This document shows, one piece after another, positions 57,601-64,000 of a DNA stretch of 64,000 nt. Position 1 is the stretch's first letter; the number at the start of each line of letters is the position of its first letter. Below the pieces are notes generated by a model. That model saw nothing but the letters and a program-made list of their open reading frames with translations, was not told where the DNA came from and made no database searches. The position numbers and the translations under genes are program-made. Location of the stretch: NCBI GenBank assembly GCA_023159155.1, contig JAJNNX010000003.1:1984001-2048000 (forward strand). Reading direction: 5' to 3'. This stretch comes from Ustulina deusta (taxonomy: Eukaryota > Ascomycota > Sordariomycetes > Xylariales > Xylariaceae).

Positions 57601-59295
57601 GACCATCTTGAGCCGACAGCATTAGTGTATCGATAGGAGGAAGTAAGCACAACAATAGCTAGGGAATTGCTTAGGTATGTATGCTAGTATAATAGCGTAC
57701 GAATGAGCAATTCCGCGGCTTGTCTGCTAGGAGGTAGGTACCTGTTAGAACCGTGCTGCTGTTTTTTTTCGTCATCTAGGGCCGGGCTATTTTTCTATTA
57801 GTGTACGTACCTAGCTATGTGCTAAAACGAAATAGCAATTTGATTCGGGGAATTAATTATCCACCGTCAAACGGAACCTGCACCGAATAAGGCATTGACT
57901 CGAATGTAGGTATACTGGCAAACCTGTTACATGTACACTACCTAGTTCAGTGCCTGTACTAGGGAACAGTCCAACGGTACACTAAGAGAGCGGGTCGATT
58001 ACCTGATCGGGCAGTCATGATGGTTTCAGATATCTTGCCACAAGACCTTCGAGACCCCACGTAATCTCAACAGGACTCCTTCGGAGCTCTCCAGATTACA
58101 CTCCACGAGGCACCTTTACCCGGCACTACGGGCCCATTTCCAAACCTCTCTCGCTCTCGAACATTGCTGGTCGATAAATCCGTTTCACCTCGACCATCTA
58201 CCAGGTACAGACTGGTAGGTACCTACTTACTTCCTCACTTATACATATTTGCCTCGGTACTACTACCCGACTGGCTGATATGTAGGCAACCCACTGCGAC
58301 GCCGCAGCGTAACTACTACTGTACCTACCTCGCTACACTACATTTCAGGATACCTAGCCACTCGTTGGTTCTCCTCTCTTTCCCTCCCGTGTCAGCTCCA
58401 CGGGGTTCATATGCTGATCTCACCGCTATTTATATATATACTACATGCTACCTACTACTCGAGATCCTACGAGATGCTCCGCTGCTCTAGTTAAGTATTG
58501 AAAGCCCCAACGGCTGGCCAGGTCTTGTTCGTATATTGCAGCTAACTCGGGGCTTCCCCTTGCATTTATTCCCTCATCTATTCCGATACTGTGCTGTCTG
58601 ACGGACGTCACGCCGCCCCTCTGGAGTAGGATGTATGTTCGCTTGGGAGCTGAATCTTTGCCTTCATCCATGGGTAGGTTGGGCATCGAGGATGCTGAAC
58701 CTCTCCCATCCCACGCGTGTTCAATCTACTGCCCGCTATCCTCCGTGTAGGCATCAACACGATAAGCAGTGCAACCGGCATGATTCCAGCATCAATTATA
58801 TTGACCATAGTTTCCAATAAGTGTGGTCGCATTATTCGCAATCCTAAATGGGATGCCATGTGTTGCGCCGCGCCACCCCCCGACTCAACCCCACAGGTGA
58901 TGCAACAGCGTCACTGCTGAAATTCGGATATCGAAACCAACCGCCACTCGATGACGCCGAGTGTTTGCGTAAATCCCACCCGTTGCGTCGTCAGCTTAGG
59001 GAAGATGTGACAGCCCTCTCAGGGGCCGACATACAACTTACCACATATAGGTTGCATCTGCTCGCCATACTCTTCTATCCTAGCTCTGCGGCTACTTGTC
59101 CGCAGCTATCTAGGTTTATGTCATGTGTCAACTCCACGGAAGCGTCTTCCCGAACATTGTCGTCGGAATAGACGAAGAGACTCCATAACGACGATGCCTA
59201 GTATCGCAGGCCCATTAAATACTAAAGAAATACCAGTACAACGGTTCCCTCCTCTGCTGACGTTGGGTCGTAAACATGTCCATTTAAATGTCCAT
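54615..59295. other. 4.7-kb region without a convincing gene
   Basis: It contains a (GTT)n tract at 55405-55430, a CCGCCTAGA triple repeat at about 57570-57598 and CTACC/GGTACC words (55830-55990, 57735, 58216). Frames are short and overlap on both strands. A 36-residue ATG frame at 55181 and frames at 57267-57650 and 58441-59171 were examined and show no family features. Confidence 0.4.
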
Positions 59296-61072
59296 TTAAT
59301 ATCTGGTCAGAGGAGGGCTGCCTGCACATGACGGCAGGGAGAACTTCGTCTCAACAAAGACCTTTTGCATGCCATCTTCCCTCTTCTCGAACTTGTAGTA
59401 GACCTTGTCGGTATCCTCCAGTCGGACACGATGTGAGACCATTTGCAACGGATCAAGGCCGCCCCGTTGGATCTGCTGGAGAAGCTCTTCCCAGTACTTG
59501 TGAACCGGGGCTTGACCGTTCCCAATGAGGCGAATGCCCCTCTCCATCAGAGATCCGATGTTGAAGTGGTTCGTCTGGCAGCACATGATTATTAGCCTGA
59601 ATATGTCACGCCCGAGGTGCTTCCGTGCAACGTCGGGGGTGTTGGCTTACGTAGCCGACATATACACCCGTGATTCCGCATCGCCCGAAGTTCCGTACGC
59701 CCTCGATCATCTCATTGATGGTTTCACTCGTATCTGTCTCGGCGCCCAGCGTCATCTCGAGCCAATGCATCCAACCCTTGGCGTACTCTCCGGCGACACA
59801 CTGCAGACGATATCGCGTCAGCGGACGTGGGTTGGCAATGTTAGACAGAGCTACCGGATAACTGTATCAAGGCTCACCTCAATCGCCGCGTCAGGGCCAC
59901 GTCCACCGCAGAGTTCTTTGAGTTTTGACACGACGGTCTCCTTATTCGTGACACCAAAGGATAGTTTCTTGTAGTCGACGAGCTGAAGCTTGTCCGCATA
60001 TTTTTCTGGCCACCGTTCTCTGACGAACGATAGCCGAGGCTCGGTATCGATGAAGATGATCTTGGTTGCGCCGACGCCGATGGCGAAAGTGCCGGCCATC
60101 TGACCGATCGGCCCCGCGCCGAAGATGGCTACCTCATCGCCCGGGTACACGGCCGTATCGTGGACGGCATGGTAACTCGTCGCTAGCACGTCGCTCAGGT
60201 ATAACGCCTTCTCGTCGGGCACACGCTCCGGGATCCCGAGGAGATTCACGTCGCCGAGTGGCACGCGCACGTATTCTGCTTGCCCGCCTGCGAAACCACC
60301 CGTAAAGTGGCTGTATCCGAACATACCCGCCGTCTGTCCACCGTACACTTTGAAACCGCGGAGTCAGCCAATCCATTCCAGTTCTCAGAGGCGAGAGTCT
60401 AAGTAGAAATAGAATGGCCTGGTGCATAGCTAGATCAAAACAGGAAACTTGTCGCCCATGTTGGATGTTGGCGAAGACGGGGAAATGGGGGTTCCCTCGG
60501 GGGTTCTGCTTACTGGCCCGCTCCGTCGAATTCGCATTCGTCTTCTCACATTGCGAGGATAGCTTTTGCTTGCAGAAGAAGCAGTCCCCGCAGGCGATTT
60601 GGAACGAGGCGACGTAGCGCTTGCCCTTCTGTACCTTCTTCACGGCTGGCCCCACCTCGTCGACGATGCCGCAGAACTCATGGCCCAGAATGTCGCCTCT
60701 GTTGAGCTGCACTACAGTACCTGCATACTGACGTTAGCACGGAGACGTATTCGATAGGATTTACCTCGGCCGGATTGGTTTGCGGGGGGTATGTCCCTGC
60801 AGGTAAGGCTGCACATGCTCACCATGCAGTAAATGCAGGTCGCTCCCGCATACCGTGCTGCCTGTTACTTTAAGTATAACATCTGTCGGCTCACGGATCT
60901 TGGGTCGAGGTACGTCGAGCACCTGCACGCTATTCTTCCCCATCCAGCAAAGCGCCTTCATGGTTTTGCCGTTCTCTTTTCCACCATACGTGCTTACGTC
61001 CTGTGCTGTTACGGCACTGTCGTCATGGCCTAGGACCTTCTCGACTGCGCTTGCTGCTTGCGACATCGACAT
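59296..61072 (-). CDS. Zinc-dependent medium-chain alcohol/formaldehyde dehydrogenase-like
   Basis: Five exons: 60823-61072, 60514-60720, 59878-60347, 59651-59800 and 59296-59574, 1356 nt for 451 residues. All introns are GT-AG and phases fit. Catalytic zinc residues are C75 (TVCGSDLH) and H97-E98 (LGHEFCG). The structural zinc set is C127, C130, C133 and C141 (ACGDCFFCKQKLSSQC). The Rossmann motif FGAGPIG lies at 228-234 and D253 (IFIDTEP) ends the second strand, favouring NAD over NADP. MYGGQTAGMFGYSHFTGGFA is typical of the glutathione-independent formaldehyde dehydrogenase-like branch. The first 36 residues (MSMSQAASAVEKVLGHDD...) extend beyond the usual start. The substrate cannot be told. 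It is probably cytosolic, with no targeting signal. Confidence 0.9.
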
Positions 61073-61915
61073 TGTGGTCGTGGCAAGGGCGAGTAGGTAC
61101 TTATCAATGAGTTCGGTTATGGGAAATAGTGTATTTAAATGCTGTGCTGCGATGTTATAATTGTTATACTTACTAACTGATATAAAGAATAGGAGGTCTT
61201 TAGACCTTCCAGTAGACACACCCTATATTATATACCTAATCAAACACCTCACCTCAGCGCACCATGTCCACCTCATATCCTGTCCATCATTAGCCTATGG
61301 AGAGAGAAAGAAGAGAGAATCCTGGATATTCCGTGGTACAAACACTACGATGACAATGATATATGACGCGTACTACCTAAGGTAGGCAAGCATCTACGCG
61401 TGTAGGCAGATAGATTGGTAGATAAACGATAGGTAAGTATTCATTAGGTAGGGTTCTCTACGTCATGACTTTTGTGGGTATATGGATGTATGTTTCCTAT
61501 CTACGCAATTCGCCTCTCCCGAACTCGATGGCCGACCAGCGAGCTGTCTCATCTCTCTAGCCGAAGCGTGAACCGTTTGGCTCAAAATCTGTTTGTCCGT
61601 TTTTGTCCGGTCAATGGCAGCACTACCTACAATACCTATACCATGCAAATGCGTAAACGCCGACTCGCCCTGAGACGCAGAACAGCCATCCCTATCCCGC
61701 GAGCTTCGTCTCCATTCTTGATGTTTTGTCATACCACGCGTGGATGGTATTTTTGTCTTGTCTCGGTATAATGTCTCTGGCTATTCAGCCCCGCAACTAT
61801 CTCGTTATGGGATATGTCCCATGGAGATTATATAGGTGTGGTGTCAAATATACGACTAGGACGTATCGCTGCAGATGGTCTCGCATAATATATATATATA
61901 TATACGGACTCCGAC
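61073..61915. other. Intergenic region upstream of the dehydrogenase; no gene seen
   Basis: It holds the dehydrogenase promoter and the 3' side of the transcription factor gene. A (TA)n tract occurs at 61887-61904. Overlapping short frames on both strands at 61463-61771 are not gene-like. Confidence 0.4.
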
Positions 61916-64000
61916 CTAAGGAGTCGCCTTGAAGAGCCAATCGCTACTCGCATCCATCATAAAGTTGGTGATGTTAAACTCGTTCGGAGCGCCATTTGCG
62001 CCGGCCTCGGCATTGACCGGGGCGTCCATATTCACGTCGCTCCCGGACGGGCCGGCCGAGGCCTCGTGGCTCATCGGCAGGCGAGGCACGTTGAAGAAGT
62101 CGAAGACGTCCAGGTATTCCAACTCGTTGGGTGCCGGCGTGCGAGCCGGCGTCACGCTCGGCATGCGGCTGGGGACGCCGCCCGCCGCTAGGTGTCGCGG
62201 TTGGCGACTGATGAGGAAATCGAGATCGAACGCCGTCCTCCTCATGTCGGCGAGGATCTTCACCGACGACGGCGTGATGCGCTCCCCGGTCTGCCCGACG
62301 GCCCGCTCGCTGTCGCTGTGCTCGTCAAGCACCCGCTGCAGCAACTTGCAGTACCGCGCCGCCACGGGCCAATACCGGCCCATCTCACGGAGCGTGTCCA
62401 CGAGGAAGGCGATCTGTGGCGCAAGCTTGTGCTCGACCGTCGAGCCGTGCACGAGCAGTAGCCGAGCGGCTACCCACAACGTAAAGGCGAACGGAGGCCC
62501 CAGCTTCGTCAGCATGCCGTTCTGCACGACGAACTCGCCGAGGGCCGCGATGTTCTCGACGGCCCCGTGACAGCGTTGGCTCGCGCTGTACGATGGCGTG
62601 AAGATGGGGGAGCGGGTCGTGGGATATGCCGCCGACGAATGCAGCCGAATCACGGCGGTATGGTAGGTGGCATGCAGCATGACCCATCCTGCGTTCAGCG
62701 TCTTGCCGCAACCAGGCTGGAACAGCTTCGCCATGTTGCCGTATTCGCCCGGGAGCCCGAACTTCCACGACGCCAGCGTGTTGTCGAGCTCCTTGTATTG
62801 GAGCTGCCATTGCTCGACATCGTGCAGCGCGCCGATATCGACGGGGCGACGGAGGAACTGGTGTATCTTGGACAGGATGCCGAGGATCTCGATGTAATAC
62901 GAGAACGCGCCCAGGTTCTCGGGCCTGTTCACTTCCAGATCCGGCTGGTCGGGAGACTGGTCTTGCGTGTGAAACCACCTCGTGTCGATTTTCTGATTCT
63001 TGATCCAGAGGTCGTCTCGGCAGGGCAAGGTCCGGTCGATATCCTTATCCGCGAGGCCGAAGTCGAAGGCCGTCGCGATCGTGGCATATCTATCCAACAG
63101 ATATATCATCCAGAATAACCTGCGTCTTGATTCCTCCTCGATAAAATCCTTGGGCTCCGGGAGAACCATGGCCCGCAGTGTGTAGATCGAGGCGTAATTA
63201 GGCGACACGGAGAGCGAGTTGCTCTCCACGGCAAGGCCGAGCTGCACGACAGAGCGAGTAATGAGGGCCATGATGTTCCATCCCGGCGGGCCGTTACTAC
63301 TACCGCAGAGGTCGAGAGCCAATATTACTAGCGCCTGGAGTGATTTGACGGATGAGTTGTCTAAGCCGTAGAGGAGAACTCTTTGTTTCGAAACATCGTG
63401 GTAATGCCGCCTCCGTTCCTCCGTGAGCCTCGCATCCGTCGAAAACCGGAGGGTCGTGGCTACGATGGCGTGGAGCAATACCCTATCCGCCTCATCCAAT
63501 GTGGACGGCCCGAAAAGGGAATCTAGAGTGGCCTTCCGGTGGAGGATGGGGCACCAGGTGTTGATGTGCTTGAAATATAAGTCGGCCAGGGCATACAGAA
63601 GATCATACGGAGGGAGTTCCTGGTCGGACGAAATCTGGGCCTGGCTCTGGGCCACACCCAATCCCGGAGATTGTAAAGGCTGCTGGCGCGGGTGGCCATA
63701 GTAATCCTGGGTAGTGGCGCTCGGCTGCATAGCCGTGGATAAATGGCCAGGAGGGGAGATACAAGCTGGCTGTATCTGGGTAGGGAAGCCATCAGTCACC
63801 GGGTGCATGGATGAGGTGGACGGTGGGAGGCCAAATTCGGGGCCCTGGGCGGTGGAGGAGAAGGAGATGGGCTTCTGGATGAACAGGGCTGTCTCGGCCT
63901 GGGGGGTTCTTAGGGGCTCGACGGGGCGGAAAAGAGGCTCCCGCGGAGTGCCGTGCTCGCTGGGAATACTGGGGTTGCTGTTGCGTACACTCGGAGGTGG
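61916..64000 (-). CDS. Fungal-specific transcription factor (MHR domain), N-terminus beyond the window
   Basis: The frame is open from the stop at 61916-61918 to the window edge, giving at least 694 residues with no start needed inside; the methionine at 63808 is internal. The middle holds the fungal-specific transcription factor domain: LYALADLYFKHINTWCPILH, VLLHAIVATTLRF, QLGLAVESN, the signature EEESRRRLFWMIYLLDRY and LPCRDDLW. The downstream half (NRPENLGAFSYYIEILGILS, RLHSSAAYPTTRSPIFTPSY) is well conserved in sugar-utilisation regulators of Sordariomycetes such as the BglR/COL-26 and XlnR group, to which it may belong; this is recollection, not a search. The Zn2Cys6 cluster expected near the N-terminus lies outside the window. 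The tail is rich in acidic and Asn residues and may be an activation region. Confidence 0.88.
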   Translation of the reverse strand, partial: PPPSVRNSNPSIPSEHGTPREPLFRPVEPLRTPQAETALFIQKPISFSSTAQGPEFGLPPSTSSMHPVTDGFPTQIQPACISPPGHLSTAMQPSATTQDYYGHPRQQPLQSPGLGVAQSQAQISSDQELPPYDLLYALADLYFKHINTWCPILHRKATLDSLFGPSTLDEADRVLLHAIVATTLRFSTDARLTEERRRHYHDVSKQRVLLYGLDNSSVKSLQALVILALDLCGSSNGPPGWNIMALITRSVVQLGLAVESNSLSVSPNYASIYTLRAMVLPEPKDFIEEESRRRLFWMIYLLDRYATIATAFDFGLADKDIDRTLPCRDDLWIKNQKIDTRWFHTQDQSPDQPDLEVNRPENLGAFSYYIEILGILSKIHQFLRRPVDIGALHDVEQWQLQYKELDNTLASWKFGLPGEYGNMAKLFQPGCGKTLNAGWVMLHATYHTAVIRLHSSAAYPTTRSPIFTPSYSASQRCHGAVENIAALGEFVVQNGMLTKLGPPFAFTLWVAARLLLVHGSTVEHKLAPQIAFLVDTLREMGRYWPVAARYCKLLQRVLDEHSDSERAVGQTGERITPSSVKILADMRRTAFDLDFLISRQPRHLAAGGVPSRMPSVTPARTPAPNELEYLDVFDFFNVPRLPMSHEASAGPSGSDVNMDAPVNAEAGANGAPNEFNITNFMMDASSDWLFKATP

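Overview
The window looks like chromosomal DNA of a filamentous ascomycete, probably a Sordariomycete. The reasons are short GT-AG introns, a HET-domain relic, a CFEM membrane protein, a Zn2Cys6-type regulator, nuclear genes for mitochondrial proteins, and a large AT-rich block carrying the C-to-T/G-to-A scars of repeat-induced point mutation (RIP). No species can be named from the sequence alone.

Positions 1 to about 23,590 are heterochromatin-like, extremely AT-rich and without intact genes. The block is a nest of LTR retrotransposons. Element A (1-2591) enters from the left edge and sits inside element B (internal part 2592-4094, 3' LTR 4095-4323). Element C (4802-21442) is a full-length Ty3/gypsy-type copy whose LTRs, 5-bp target duplication and reverse-transcriptase box (YIDD changed to YINN) are still readable. 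It is split by an inverted, full-length relative, element D (6535-12547). It is split again by element E (15590-20216), a 4.6-kb unit with 269-bp terminal direct repeats. The core of E is not AT-rich, has no coding capacity, and carries about 20 copies of an imperfect palindrome. E is the most unusual structure in the window. 21443-23590 is further RIP-ruined DNA.

Positions 23.6-31.6 kb are the transition into normal gene space: low-copy repeats, a broken HET-domain gene (minus), then cpc-2/RACK1 (minus, five exons) and TAF8 (minus, two exons). 31.6-40.2 kb is a long stretch without a convincing gene, rich in CCTAGGTACC-like and CTAC-type low-complexity DNA. At 40.2-43.5 kb lies one intronless gene for a three-part protein: an isochorismatase-like domain lacking the catalytic cysteine, an AlkB-type 2OG-Fe(II) dioxygenase with all key residues, and a GST-like domain.

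From 44.6 to 51.5 kb come a FAR1-type DNA-binding protein (minus), a probable Rad51-paralogue-like protein (minus) whose start codon is only 103 bp from the divergent som1 gene (plus), then the divergent pair cox9 (minus, four exons for 60 residues) and mrpl22 (plus, three exons). Three of these genes (som1, cox9, mrpl22) serve the mitochondrion. 53.4-64 kb holds a CFEM-domain single-pass membrane protein (minus), a zinc-dependent medium-chain alcohol dehydrogenase (minus, five exons) and the C-terminal part of a fungal-specific transcription factor (minus) that runs off the right edge. Exon borders were assigned by eye from splice sites, reading phase and family conservation.
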